Notes: a model not told the origin generated them from the sequence alone. 64,000 nt of DNA from Arthrobotrys musiformis (GCA_036971715.1 JAVHJL010000004.1:1364001-1428000), one strand, 5' to 3'. Positions 12,674 to 23,336 are shown, numbered from the stretch's first letter. Numbers and translations are program-made.

Positions 12674-13228
12674 CTTTTTTTAATTTCGAGTACTTCCTGA
12701 CGTTATCGATAGTTGTTTCTGGGAGATAAAGAAGTTAGTGCCTTATCTCGTGGGCCTGGAGGAATTATATAAGTATATATATATACCCACCTCCCGTTAC
12801 CCGCGATAAAAACCACTGCAGACGCAAGACAACCGGCCAGAATCAACAATGACGAGATGGACTCTTTAAACCCCCAATTCCAATGCAATATTATAAGAAT
12901 GCCGCCTCGAACTTCGGCATTTTGAAAAACGGGGTTTGTCTGTGGGGTAACCCTGTCCGTCACCAGAACGGCTACACTCGGCTCAACCTCCACATTTCCC
13001 ATGCATCTCGATCCCATTCCAGCTAATTGGCACCAGGCGAAGCTGCAAGATATCGAATTTCGATGAAGAGCGCCTCCTGGTTCCAATTCCACCCGGGAAA
13101 TAGTATACATCCCCTTCAATCCATCTCCAACTCCAACTCCTCGTAGCAAGCTGGTCTACAAAACCACTATCGCCGGCGTAAGTACAACCTCACCAATATA
13201 TAATCAAATACTAAAAATGTTACAGAAA
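12674..13228. promoter_or_regulatory. Shared promoter of the leucine-catabolism pair
   Basis: This is the 555-base region between the divergent start codons of isovaleryl-CoA dehydrogenase and the carboxylase beta subunit. An inverted pair of GATA-type motifs (AGATAA at 12724, TTATCT at 12743) lies about 50-75 bases from the dehydrogenase start. Such sites can bind AreA-like nitrogen regulators, but no regulator is shown to act here. A minus-strand frame of 148 codons (12703-13149) has no recognisable content. Confidence 0.5.
13178..13225 (+). other. Probable 5' UTR intron of the carboxylase beta gene
   Basis: A GTAAGT donor at 13178, a TACTAA branch-like motif at 13209 and a TTACAG acceptor ending at 13225 frame a 48-nt intron just upstream of the chosen start. 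The ATG at 13217 falls inside it, so it would be removed from mature mRNA. The ATG at 13229 then becomes the first start. Confidence 0.7.
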
Positions 13229-15164
13229 ATGTTCCGCCCAACCCTCTGCCTCAGAAGACTCCCCAGCATAGCCCACAATGCACGAAGGAGCATATCAACC
13301 CACTCCTTCACTCACTTCGAATCCGCCGTCTCAACCATACCCTCCTCAATAGACACCTCCTCCCAAACCTTCAAATCCAATGCAGAAGACATGTCAACCC
13401 TCCTCTCCTCACTCTCCTCCATCTCCCAGAAAATCGCCGTGGGCGGCGAGGAACGCCACCGCAAGAAACACGTCGAAAGAGGAAAGATGCTTGTCCGAGA
13501 GTTCGTCCCCCCTTCATAACAAACTCAGGGAAATGGAGGGTTAATTGGTAATAGTCGGATAGCAGCGCTCCTCGACCCCGGGTCCTCCTTTTTGGAACTA
13601 TCCCAGCTGGCGGGGTACAATCTCTACGGAAAAGACGAGGTGCCCGCGGGGGGTATAGTAACCGGTATCGGACGGGTATCCGGCGTCGAATGCATGATTG
13701 TTGCAAATGATGCTACGTACGTTCCCCCCCATCCACACACCATCGAAGGAAACTGAAGTATAGCAGGGTCAAGGGCGGAACATACTACCCCATCACCGTC
13801 AAGAAGCATCTAAGAGCCCAAGCAATCGCTCAGGAAAACAGTACGTCTCCACTCTCATAAATACATCTACAACAAAGCTAATTGCCAGAACTACCGTGCA
13901 TCTACCTCGTCGACTCCGGCGGCGCAAACCTGCCGCACCAGAAGGATGTCTTCCCAGATAAAGACCACTTCGGCCGCATCTTCTACAACCAAGCCCGAAG
14001 TACACCCTCCACCCTCAAAACACACAAGAAACAGGGTCTAACATGCCAAAACAGTGTCCTCCGAAGGAATCCCCCAACTGGCCGTAGTAATGGGCCCCTG
14101 CACAGCAGGAGGCGCCTACGTCCCCGCCATGTCCGACGAATCCATCATCGTCGACAAACAAGGCCACATCTTCCTCGCCGGCCCACCCCTCGTAAAAGCC
14201 GCCACAGGTGAGGTAGTCTCCCACGAAGACCTCGGCGGCGGCGTCCTCCACTCCACCGTCAGCGGCGTAACAGACTACCTCGCCGTCGACGACGCCCACG
14301 CCCTCGTCCTCGCCCGAAGGAGCATCTCAAACCTCAACTGGCCCACCGTCGACCGCCGCGTCAGATCAGAAATCAAAGAACCCCTCTACGACCCTAAAGA
14401 ACTCGACGGCATCATGGGCACCAACCTCCGCGTACAAGTCGATGTGAGGGAAGTCATCGCCCGCATCGTCGACGGCAGCGAATTCTCAGAATTCAAAGCC
14501 GGTTACGGAACAACAATGGTAACGGGCTTCGCCCACATCCACGGCTACAAAGTCGGCATCGTCGCCAACAACGGTATCATCTTCTCCGAGGCGGCATTGA
14601 AGGGGGCGCATTTTATTGAATTGTGCGCGCAGAGGAAGATTCCGTTGGTGTTTTTGCAGAACGTGACGGGGTTTATGGTCGGAAGGGACGCGGAGGCGGG
14701 AGGGATTGCGAAGAATGGAGCGAAGTTGGTGACGGCGGTTAGTTGTGCTGAGGTGCCGAAGTTTACGGTTGTGATCGGGGCGAGTTACGGGGCTGGGAAC
14801 TACGGGATGAACGGGCGGGCGTACGGTGCAAGGGTACCTTTTCCTCTCTCCCCTTACAAAATTTATATATATTGGATTAAAAGCTAACTGGGAATAGTTT
14901 ATGTGGATGTGGCCGAACGCCAAAATCGCGGTGATGGGGGCGGAACAGCTGAGCAGCGTGATGAAGATGGTGGGCAAGGAGGACCCGGAGCTGAGGGACA
15001 GGATCGAGGCCGAGTCGGATGCCAAGTTTGCGTCGGCGAGGATATGGGACGACGGGGTGATCAAACCAGAAGACACGAGGAAGACGCTGGCGATGGGGCT
15101 GCAGGCGGCGCTGGGCGGGCGGGTGGACGAGACGCCGACACGGTTCGGCGTGTTCAGGATGTAA
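13229..15164 (+). CDS. mccB: Methylcrotonoyl-CoA carboxylase beta subunit
   Basis: Six exons (13229-13500, 13555-13716, 13767-13840, 13889-13999, 14055-14833, 14898-15164) join to 554 aa, the family's normal length. The protein is the carboxyltransferase half of biotin-dependent 3-methylcrotonyl-CoA carboxylase, step four of leucine breakdown in mitochondria. The N-terminus (MFRPTLCLRRLPSIAHNARR) is a presequence. Hallmarks are VSGVECMIVANDATVKGG, PCIYLVDSGGANLP, DHFGRIFYNQARMSS, GPCTAGGAYVPAMSDE, LAGPPLVKAATGE, QNVTGFMVG and YGAGNYGMNGRAYG. The biotin-carrying alpha subunit is not in the window. Start choice: the ATG 12 bases upstream is in frame but lies within a probable 5' UTR intron. Confidence 0.96.
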
Positions 15165-16426
15165 TCATATATACCATATATCATGTACTTTCTAGCCTCG
15201 AAATAATGTATTATCTACTACCATATCTACAAGCAAGTACAATGTAGAGCACAGACTAGTAGAGTACTACTTGCCGCCGGAACGGAGCTTCAAACAATAC
15301 CCCTAGCTATCGAAGCTCATAGCTCTAGCTGCAAGCTAAGCTGCAGCTTGGTACATATGTGCATGGCATGCATGTGCAGGACAGCTGTCCACCCCCTATT
15401 GTGTGTACCTTACCAAACCCGTCCAGCCCAGTCTCGTGCAGTCTGGTCCGGTACTTTTACAAAAACTAGACCCGATGGAGGGAAGGGTGCCCCTGATCCT
15501 AATCCAGAGCGATACACGTATGGGGTATAGTAGAGATATAGTATATATGGGATGCACGTGACCGTTGCCACAACTGGCGTCTGAAGGAATCCGGCTGGCG
15601 GGTTTCCATTACTCATGTGAAACCGTTGGTCTGTTGCCATCTGTCTTTCTTCCTCATAACAGTGATGGCACAGTAACAGTAACAGGAATGATATGATATG
15701 AGATGGATGGTGTTGAGTGGTCAGCCTCGCATCCTCCACACAGGCCGACCGGGCAGGAGCTGCCGGATATGTGCTGGTCTTGTGAGGCAGAGGTGGGAAA
15801 TAATGCACTGGATCAGATGAGGCCGACCGCATGGGAATCTTAATATCGTCCTACATCTCTGCAGTGCTACAGCAATACATTTCTTGTATCCTCATAAAGA
15901 GTACTTTCTGAAGTATGGGGGAGAGGGCGATGCAAGGGTACCAGCTGGCAGGCATCGGGAGAGAAGGAGTCATTTGCAGTGATTGGCAGCGATAACAACA
16001 CACCATTCCCTTTCCAGCCGATGCATCCACAACGGGCTGTTCTGGCTGCACGTAATCCGGGCTGTTGGTCACGCTCTCTCTCTCGTTACTCTTATATAAT
16101 AATGGTTAAGAGAGAAACACCAAGAGATACGGTCAAGATAATGGATGGACGGTCAGACTAACTGGGAGTAGCCTGTTACCCTGCTTGTTAACCACCCTGT
16201 TTGATGGGAGTCTCGCTGTTTGTCCGCCTCCATTCTTCTCGCCCGGTGTTCGTCATCCTTTCTATCAAACAAGGCCATCCGTCCAGCCTCTTTAAATAAA
16301 CCCCCATCCACATCTCCCTCACCGCTTCCCTCCCTCTCTCCTTCCCTTCACTCACTCACACTCACCATCACCAAATAAAGAACACTCGTAAGGAAGAGAA
16401 GTACAGAAACACAAATACCAAACAAG
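15165..16426. other. Intergenic and protease promoter
   Basis: About 1.26 kb between two plus-strand genes. A TATA-like TTTAAATAAA at 16291 stands about 135 bases before the protease start. It is followed by a C/T-rich tract (about 16301-16372) typical of strongly expressed fungal promoters. Nothing gene-like is seen in the rest, and a 140-codon minus frame at 15410-15832 looks random. Confidence 0.6.
16291..16372 (+). promoter_or_regulatory. TATA-like box and CT-rich leader of the subtilase gene
   Basis: TTTAAATAAA is followed by a long pyrimidine tract of ccctc/ttccc units. CT-rich leaders just upstream of the start site are common in highly expressed filamentous-fungal genes. Confidence 0.45.
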
Positions 16427-18273
16427 ATGAAGTTGACACAGTCCTTGATGGCCGTCCTGGCCGTGGCCACCGGTCCCATCCTCGTCGTCGCTTCTCCCGT
16501 TAGCACATCCGTCGTCTCTCGTGCTCCTCTCCTCTCAACCCTCTCCGCCTCCGATCACGAGATCCCGGACTCCTACATCATCGTCTTCAAGAAGGGTGTC
16601 GACGCTGAATCCGTCGATGCCCATCACTCCTGGATCCAGAAGACTCACGCTTCCTCCCTCAAGAAGAGGAGCCAGGTCCCTCTCGGCGGCAAGCCCTCCT
16701 CTTCCTTCCTGAACACCGTCGTCGAGGGTGCCGAGGACCTCGTCGAGGGTCTCAAGCACACCTTCGATATCGCCGATTCCTTCAAGGGCTACTCCGGCTC
16801 CTTCGACCAGGATACCCTCGATCTCATCCGCTCCCATCCCGATGTAAGTATTCTAGTCTTCTTGTTATCTCTCGCTCTGTCCGATCTACGGCTTGCCGTG
16901 CGGCGACCCCCGAACCCAAAAAATGCCGCTAGCTTCTCCGAGATTAGCCGCGTCAGGGGTGTGCTTAGCGTGCTTGGTGTGTTTGGTGGTCTCGTGAAGC
17001 CCAGCCACATCACACGACCCCAACACTCCTACCACCTACCTCCCGAACTCACCTCAGCCACTCCATTCCTCAAAATCAGGAAAGCGTGAATGTTAATAAA
17101 AAAATGAATAGGTCGAGTACGTCGAGAAGGACTCGCGCGTCTGGATCAATGAGAAGCCAGCCGTCGAAAGTGGCTCCCCATGGGGTCTCGCCCGTATCTC
17201 CCACCGTGACAGGCTCAACTTCGGCAACTTCAACAAGTACCTCTACTCTCCCGACGCTGGTGAGGGTGTCAATGCCTACGTCATCGACACCGGTACCAAC
17301 ATCGACCACGTTGACTTCGAGGGCCGTGCCAACTGGGGAAAGACCATCCCTGCCAATGACGAGGATCGTGACGGTAACGGCCACGGTACCCACTGCTCCG
17401 GCACCATCGCCGGAAAGAAGTACGGTGTCGCCAAGAAGGCTAAAGTCTACGCCGTCAAGGTCTTGAAGTCCAACGGATCCGGTACCATGTCCGATGTCGT
17501 CAAGGGTGTCGAATGGGCCTTTACCGACCATGTCAAGAGGTCCAAGTCCGAGAAGGGCTTCAAGGGCTCCGTCGCCAACATGTCCCTCGGTGGTGGCAAG
17601 TCCCCCACTTTGGACAAGGCCGTCAACGCCGCTGTTATGGCTGGTATCTTCTTCGCCGTTGCCGCCGGTAATGACAACCGCGATGCCTGCAACTACTCCC
17701 CAGCTGCTGCCGAGCTCGCCGTCACCGTCGGTGCCTCCACCCTCAGCGATGACCGTGCCTACTTCTCCAACCACGGCAAGTGCGTCGACATCTTCGCCCC
17801 AGGTTTGAACATCCAGTCCACCTGGATCGGATCCGAGCACGCCGTCAACACCATCTCCGGTACCTCCATGGCCTCCCCACACATTGCCGGTCTCTTGGCC
17901 TACCTCGTCTCCCTCCAGCCAGCCAAGGACTCCGCCTTCGCTGCTGATGAGCTCACCCCAAAGAAGCTCAAGGAGGCCATTGTTGCCATCGCCTCCTCCG
18001 GCGTGCTCAGCGATCTCCCCCCGAATACCGTCAACGTAAGTTTCTTTCTCAATTCCATACGATAACAAAACATTCTAACGTGGGTTATTTTAGTTGCTCG
18101 CCTACAACGGTGGCGGAAAATCCAACCTCGACGACATCTTCGGTGACCGCCACAAGCAGAGCAACAAGCTCGACACCCCCTCCCCCAAAGTCGACCTCCT
18201 CGACCGCATCGAGGAGTTCGTCGAGGAAGAAGTCAAGGCCATCTTCGACAAGGCCCGCAAGATCCAGGCTTAA
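16427..18273 (+). CDS. PRB1: Subtilisin-like serine protease, cerevisin (vacuolar proteinase B) type
   Basis: Three exons (16427-16843, 17112-18035, 18094-18273) give 506 aa. In order: signal peptide (about 1-22), an inhibitor-I9 propeptide (PDSYIIVFKKGV through the VEYVEKDSRVW junction), and a peptidase S8A domain. The triad is Asp in AYVIDTGTN, His in NGHGTHCSGTIAG and Ser in SGTSMASPHIAG, with the oxyanion Asn in VAAGNDN. A C-terminal extension of about 70 residues (DRIEEFVEEEVKAIF) matches vacuolar proteinase B and the allergen-18 group rather than secreted cuticle-degrading subtilases. The likely role is protein turnover in the vacuole. Codon use is strongly C-ending, suggesting high expression. 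Intron 1 is unusually long (268 nt) and has no in-frame stop until near its end. Confidence 0.93.
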
Positions 18274-19413
18274 ATTCCCTTTTTTCCCAATAAAGATTTT
18301 TCATTAAATTATAAAGAGGAAACTAGAGAAACCCCGCGAAGACGGATTGTTTGAATAGGAAACGGTTTTTTTTTTATAACTCATTGGTTCATGGTGTTCA
18401 CGCCCTTTTTTAATGGATGGGTTCCTTTTTATCACGGGGGGGTTTTCATTGATGGCATTGTTTTCGTTTTTCGGTATTGATCTCAAATTGTCTTTTACTT
18501 GCGCTTTCTTGATAATGTATTATTGAAACTACTTCGGGATGGGTGTTTGTTTTGGCCGATACCTGGTTTAGTTGTTTGGACAGAATGGAATAGAATTTAT
18601 CTATTTATATTATACATTATATTATACTTGATCAAGAAGGATGGTCTTTTTGCTACATCCTCCCTTTGGCGGTTCAATCATTCTGATCCGAAACATGGGT
18701 TCTGGTTCTGGAATTATTTGCCCGGTGTGAGATAACATCGTCCTCTGGCGGTTCCATCATATTCTGACCCGAAACATATGCTCTGTTTCTCGACATCTCC
18801 ACCAGTTACGCCAAATTTTCGTAACGCAAATCCAAAATCCCCCTCAATCTTCTTGTCCGCCGTTACGAAGGCGAGACCGCTGACATAGGCCTCGCAGGCC
18901 AAGGTGACATCCATCCGGCTGTTCTTCAACATCTTATTCCAAGAAAAAAGCTAAACAAAAAGTTATGTTAACTTCATCTTTTCGACTCTTCTGCTAGAAA
19001 TGCAAAAGTCCTTCATCGGTGCCCTCTGCCCTTACCTCTCGAAGCCTCCCCCTCCGAGACTGGCTTTTCCCCATTCTCTGACAGTCTTCGTTTTTCCATG
19101 CCAAGTCGCTTTGCCAGCTCAGGTTTGATGAGCAAGGTCCATCGAGGGTTTTTACCCCCCCTTTTCCCGAGCTATTCTACTACCTTTTCGTAGTCCGGGC
19201 GCCTTACAAGCACCCGGCGAGTAGACCCCGATTTCCCGATCGATCAGGCGTTTTCTTGACCGTGTGCCCTCTTGTTGGTTCTGGCCAAGCGCGATCCCCA
19301 GGTTCTGGGAAGACAATCTGTGAAAGCCCAACTGTAAAGTCGGAATTCTTCGGCTTTCTACAGGTTTATAAAATTAATCGAAGCCATGACTAGGTTTACA
19401 GAAGGGTAACTTA
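18274..19413. other. Intergenic
   Basis: About 1.1 kb holding the protease 3' UTR (AATAAA at 18290, 17 bases after the stop). The rest has T-runs and short random frames. No gene or structured RNA is recognised. Confidence 0.6.
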
Positions 19414-19821
19414 CTATGGAATAATCAGATTATCGGCATACCACTGCCTTTTCGAATAGCTTGGGTATAAGTCCCCATGAGGAGGTGGTGGGGGAGTGTG
19501 GTATGGAGATGGAATATCTGACGAGGGTGAAGATATGTAAGTAGGTAGGTAGGTAGGTGCCTAGGTAGGTAGGAAGGTAGGGCGGCACTTACCCTCCTGC
19601 TGGAGGACCGGCGGTTGGAATATCCAGGCGGGGAGTTCATCGATGGCACCGATAAAAAAGTGCCAATGAATGGATGCAGCATGTGATCTTTGAATAAGCT
19701 CTTCCGGAGCAGTACTTTCAGAATCGATACCGTATATGTTCTTGCGAATAGTACGGCTTTGCTTGACTTGAAATGGGTAAATGCTTTCTTCAATCTCGAG
19801 TTCCCGTAGGCGTTCGGCCAT
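19414..19821 (-). CDS. Tentative small two-exon gene, 110 aa
   Basis: An ATG-initiated frame (19821-19593, MAERLRELEIEESIYPF...) ends at a perfect GTAAGT donor after QQEG. A 75-nt intron carrying TAGG repeats ends at a CAG acceptor. It joins in frame to a second exon (19517-19414) coding for a Pro-rich end (DIPSPYHTPPPPPHGDLYP). The good splice sites, clean join and biased composition argue that this is real. Against it are the small size, the lack of any recognised domain and the nearby simple repeats. More 5' exons are possible: a separate frame just upstream (about 19960-20040, MDNWQTYESTQ) could belong, but I could not find a convincing join. Confidence 0.35.
19541..19581. repeat. TAGG microsatellite, first tract
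   Basis: GTAGGTAGGTAGGTAGGT, an interruption, then a second short GTAGGTAGG run. It lies inside the proposed intron of the small gene. Confidence 0.85.
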
Positions 19822-20235
19822 AACTCCAAATGACTCCAAATGTTTTTTTGGTTATCCCTATTGCTAGCTGGCGGTAGACGCCGACTTTCAATTCAAACCC
19901 GAACGAAGCTAAGCCATTGCGGATGCGGCCATCCTCGCGGCTTGTAGTAGACCTGATGTGTTTAGTCCAACTAAAATAAGGTCGTAAAACAGCTTGCGTC
20001 CCCTGCGTCGACTCGTAAGTCTGCCAGTTATCCATACGGTAGGTAGGTAGGTAGGTAGGTAGGAAGTAGGTAGGAAGTAGGTAGGAAGTAGATAGGTAGG
20101 GAGTAGAAGGTGGGAAGTAGATAGAACAGCGGGTGCGTGCGAACTTATATACCCGACTTTTAATTATATGTAAAGATTTATAGTCACGCATATCTACGAG
20201 CTGCAGCTCATCACACTACAAAATACCACACAAAT
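19822..20235. other. Intergenic with second TAGG tract
   Basis: About 410 bases between the tentative 110-aa gene and the 244-aa gene, both on the minus strand. It holds the larger TAGG repeat and a minus-strand frame of unclear status. Confidence 0.5.
20039..20124. repeat. TAGG/TAGGAAG microsatellite, second tract
   Basis: Starts as pure GTAGG tetranucleotides and degrades into TAGGAAG units. It is the same motif and orientation as the tract 500 bases away. Confidence 0.9.
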
Positions 20236-20970
20236 CTAGAAAGACCCAGCACTATCCTCGAGCTTCTCCCCGAGCTTCTCCTCCTTAACCCCAGAACCAA
20301 CGACAACATCCCGAAACATAATCTCAGGCAAAGCTTCCACATCCTCCCTCTCAACAAGCCCATGCTTAATCACTCTCTCCAACCATATCCAAAAGTATGT
20401 GTCTTCCACGCCGCGGGGTCTCGTATAGAAATTTTCAAAAGCCTCTTCTTCATAATCAATCATACCTCTAAACACCGGTGAGTGTTTATACAACGCCTCC
20501 CGGAGTTTATACACTTTACTCGAAATCCATGCGTCGTGGACATACTCCGACCTCCACTTCTCTCCTGACGTGGTGACATCTAAATGAGACAGACTGGTGG
20601 GGTTTCTGGCCGTCATCAGCGGTTCGTAGAGATGGTACGGATCGTTGTCTCCGAAGACCTGTTCGTATGTTTTCTCATTACCGTATGTGTATTCGAATTC
20701 CCACAGACCGATCGCGGTGCACCTCACGTTCGCCTTTTGGAGTTCCGATACGATGGTTGCGGTTATTTCGGTCGGTATCGGCGGTGTGAAGTCTAGTTCG
20801 GGTTCTGTAGGTGAGTCTGGTTCTACGGTGAGATATCTGACATGGTTGTGATTTAGATATCGCGGGACTGGATTTATTGCTCGCGTGATCGGACGAGGTT
20901 TGTATTTGCGGGTGCTGTTCAACATCAGCCCGCGTGTCTTGAGGAAGCTGGCGAGTAGTCTTGCAGACAT
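20236..20970 (-). CDS. Orphan protein, 244 aa
   Basis: A single-exon frame starting at ATG 20970 (MSARLLASFLKTRG). The preceding in-frame ATG at 21024 would add 18 residues that look untranslated. The first 45 residues are basic with few acids (RKYKPRPITRAINPVPRYLN), which could be a mitochondrial targeting sequence. The body is acidic and aromatic-rich, with FEYTYGNEKTYEQVFGDNDP and FWIWLERVIKHGL blocks, and has no membrane segment. I do not recognise a family. It is followed 135 bases upstream by the end of the serine acetyltransferase gene on the same strand. Confidence 0.7.
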   Translation of the reverse strand: MSARLLASFLKTRGLMLNSTRKYKPRPITRAINPVPRYLNHNHVRYLTVEPDSPTEPELDFTPPIPTEITATIVSELQKANVRCTAIGLWEFEYTYGNEKTYEQVFGDNDPYHLYEPLMTARNPTSLSHLDVTTSGEKWRSEYVHDAWISSKVYKLREALYKHSPVFRGMIDYEEEAFENFYTRPRGVEDTYFWIWLERVIKHGLVEREDVEALPEIMFRDVVVGSGVKEEKLGEKLEDSAGSF

Positions 20971-21105
20971 ATTGTTGGTATTTGTATATATAAATACATT
21001 TATGCTATACCAAGCCAGGTCCACGATAGCCTCGATAACAAGAAGCTACAGTAGGCAATAAATAACGTGCTCAACCCGCTCACCCAGTCCCCCATATTAA
21101 AAATG

Positions 21106-22696
21106 CTACTCCAAAAACTCCCCAACCACCCCACCGACATTAACAACATCCAACAAGAAAGTATCATGCCCGAACAAACTAACATCCTCTCCGAGCTCCA
21201 CATGTTTCGTCGACGTATTACCCGACAACCTCAACGCATCCACGATCTCCCTCTGCTGCCATGAAGGGAAGAGTATATCCGACGCTATCCCCACAACTAA
21301 CACTTTATGCTCCTTCAACGGCGCCAACCCCGCCACCAGATCCTGCGGCGGATGACGTGATGAAGAAGCCGGTTCGGCCGGGGTATCTTTATCTTCATAC
21401 GCCTCCTCGGGCAGCGTCAACGTACAACTGGTACTCCCCTGAGAAACCGATCCTCTCCTGGTAATAGCTTCGCGCCGCACGCTCTCGCTGAGATCGAATA
21501 AATCCATGGCTTTGGAGATGTATAACAGACTGTTTGCATCGTACTCCAAACACCACTTCTCGCCCGCGTGATCGAGGTAGGTTTCGATTTTGAAGTCTGG
21601 GCATAGGGCGGGTGGTTTTGTTGGGTCGGCGCGGTGGCGGGAGAAGCGTTGTTCCCATTCGGGGCCGGAGCGGTAGGTTACTGTTGCTATCTCTCGCGCG
21701 AGTTTCATGCCTATGTGCGGGGGGATGGAGGTGTAGTAGTGTCCGCGGGACCAGTTTGGATCTGACATTAGTACTATATCCACCATGGTTCATTAGTATA
21801 TCAAAAGATGGGGGGATATGAAGGGGAGGTACCCTGCCGCTGCACGAATCTCATGGCGATACTGTAAGGATGACTCCTGGCGCATCCACTGATGGATACC
21901 ACCCTCCCCACCCTCTCCGGGAACAAAACCCCCGCAGCAAGACTCTGCATCCCACCCATACTACTCCCCACACTCGCATACAACTTCTCAATCCCCAAAT
22001 GATCCAACAACCTAAACTGCGCGCGAACCATATCCTCAACCGTCAATATGGGAAAACTAGTCGCATAATGCTTTCCACTCGGATCGAGCGATGATGGACC
22101 GGTACTACCGTAACAACCACCGATTACGTTCGTGCAGATTATGTGGTATTTATTAGTATCGAGTGATAATCCGGGGCCTATGAATTTCTCCCACCAGCCC
22201 GGGGAGGGGTTTAGGTCTGTTGAATGCGCGTGGGAGGAGGCTGAGAGGCCTGTGTGGAGGAGGATTGCGTTTGAAGCGGTGGGGTTTAGGGTGCCCCAGG
22301 TTTCGTAGGCGATGTTGTAGGTTGGTAGTATTCCGCCCCAATCTAACCGGAGCGGTTCGGTCGATGTGAACGTCTGATGCGGGCCGGCGGTATAACTACC
22401 AAAATTATCATCCACAATCCTTCAAAAGAGAGAGAGGAGGGTTACCTCGGCTCCGGCCCGGAGAATTTCCTAACATCAGGATTCTTCAACAAATTCGACG
22501 TCCGCGTCTCCAGCGCATCGAGACACGGAAACGACATTTGCGGATTCGACGAAACATCTTTGACGCCCTGTTGTCGTCGTAGAGGGGTGCTGTGGAGGTT
22601 GCGCGGGAGTATTCTGGCATGGTTGGTTATTCTTGGACATTGTCTGGGGGATTGACGGCGTGATGTGGTTACTGCGGTCGAGAGGATGCGCTTCAT
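21106..22696 (-). CDS. cysA: Mitochondrial serine O-acetyltransferase, MetX-like (cysA/cys2 type)
   Basis: Three exons (22696-22446, 22395-21833, 21773-21106) give 493 aa. It is an alpha/beta hydrolase of the homoserine acetyltransferase fold. Visible marks are LDWGGILPTYNIAYETWG, the nucleophile elbow SVGSSMGGMQ, NVIGGCYGSTGPSS, the acid in GIASDILFPSWQQ and the terminal His in SLFGHDTFLLD. The basic N-terminus (MKRILSTAVTTSRRQSPRQ) looks like a presequence. The blocks SISGCARSHPYSIAMR, IETYLDHAGEKW and DANSLLYISKAMDLFDL fit the fungal branch (Aspergillus cysA, fission yeast cys2) that acetylates serine for cysteine synthesis in mitochondria, rather than cytosolic homoserine acetyltransferase (MET2). 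The branch assignment is from remembered family features. A Ser/Gly/Pro-rich insert precedes the catalytic Asp. Confidence 0.85.
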
Positions 22697-23336
22697 TGTT
22701 GCTGTTTACCCCGTAATATATGGTATGCTGTAGTTGGTTTGTAGGGAAAGAAGGAGGAGGGAGAAATACGGGGTAATAAATATACCCCAGCTAGCTTGTG
22801 CAATTGGAATTGGAATTTATAATATAGAAAGACAGGCGGCATCGGCGAACTTGTCGTATTTCCCAATGCGGACTTAGCGGCCGCGGAAAGCTGCAGCTGC
22901 CGATGGCGTGATGGCCGCGAGCTCGTTTGGTTGGCTCGCCCGAACCATACAAAATCCATACAATATAAGAGAGAGGTATGATCTAGAACTTCATGATTGA
23001 TATTAAAGAATACAGGTAATAGCAAGTCCCACCAATTAACGCCTTCAGATGCTCAAAGAACAAAAAAAAAAAAAAACTATCAACAGGAAGAAATAACAAA
23101 TTTTCAAAGAAAAGAAAAAAGTACCAGGGCTTTTTTTTTCTCTCGCTTCTTCTATCTTAAAAACCAAGGAAATAGTACTTTAAACAAATTCGAGGTCTTT
23201 TTGCTTCCTCTCAGACTTTTGGGGCCTTTCTTCTGGTACATATGCTGCGGCATTGCCGGGGGAAAGGTCGGATGTAAGGAAATTCGTGTGATGGTCTTCG
23301 TTAAATGAAATAGAGGGAAAGAGGGAGAGGAGGGGT
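22697..23336. other. Intergenic, promoter of the acetyltransferase gene
   Basis: 640 bases between two minus-strand genes, with an A14 run near 23063 and several T-runs. No gene is seen. Confidence 0.55.

Noticed and set aside
12703..13149. 148-codon minus frame in the shared leucine promoter
   Set aside because: No domain content. It lies just upstream of the dehydrogenase start on the same strand and contains AT-repeat-coded Tyr/Ile runs.
14486..15184. 232-codon minus frame opposite the carboxylase gene
   Set aside because: It overlaps exons 5 and 6 of a firmly identified gene and spans its intron, so it is a composition artefact.
17076..18068. 330-codon open frame on the minus strand opposite the protease
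   Set aside because: It is a shadow of a GC3-rich gene: Gly/Asp/Val repeats mirror the protease codons, and there is no domain or splice context.
19800..20040. Minus frame MDNWQTYESTQ... as a first exon of the 110-aa gene
   Set aside because: It is in a different frame, and no donor/acceptor pair with good consensus joins it. It is left out of the model but mentioned as possible.
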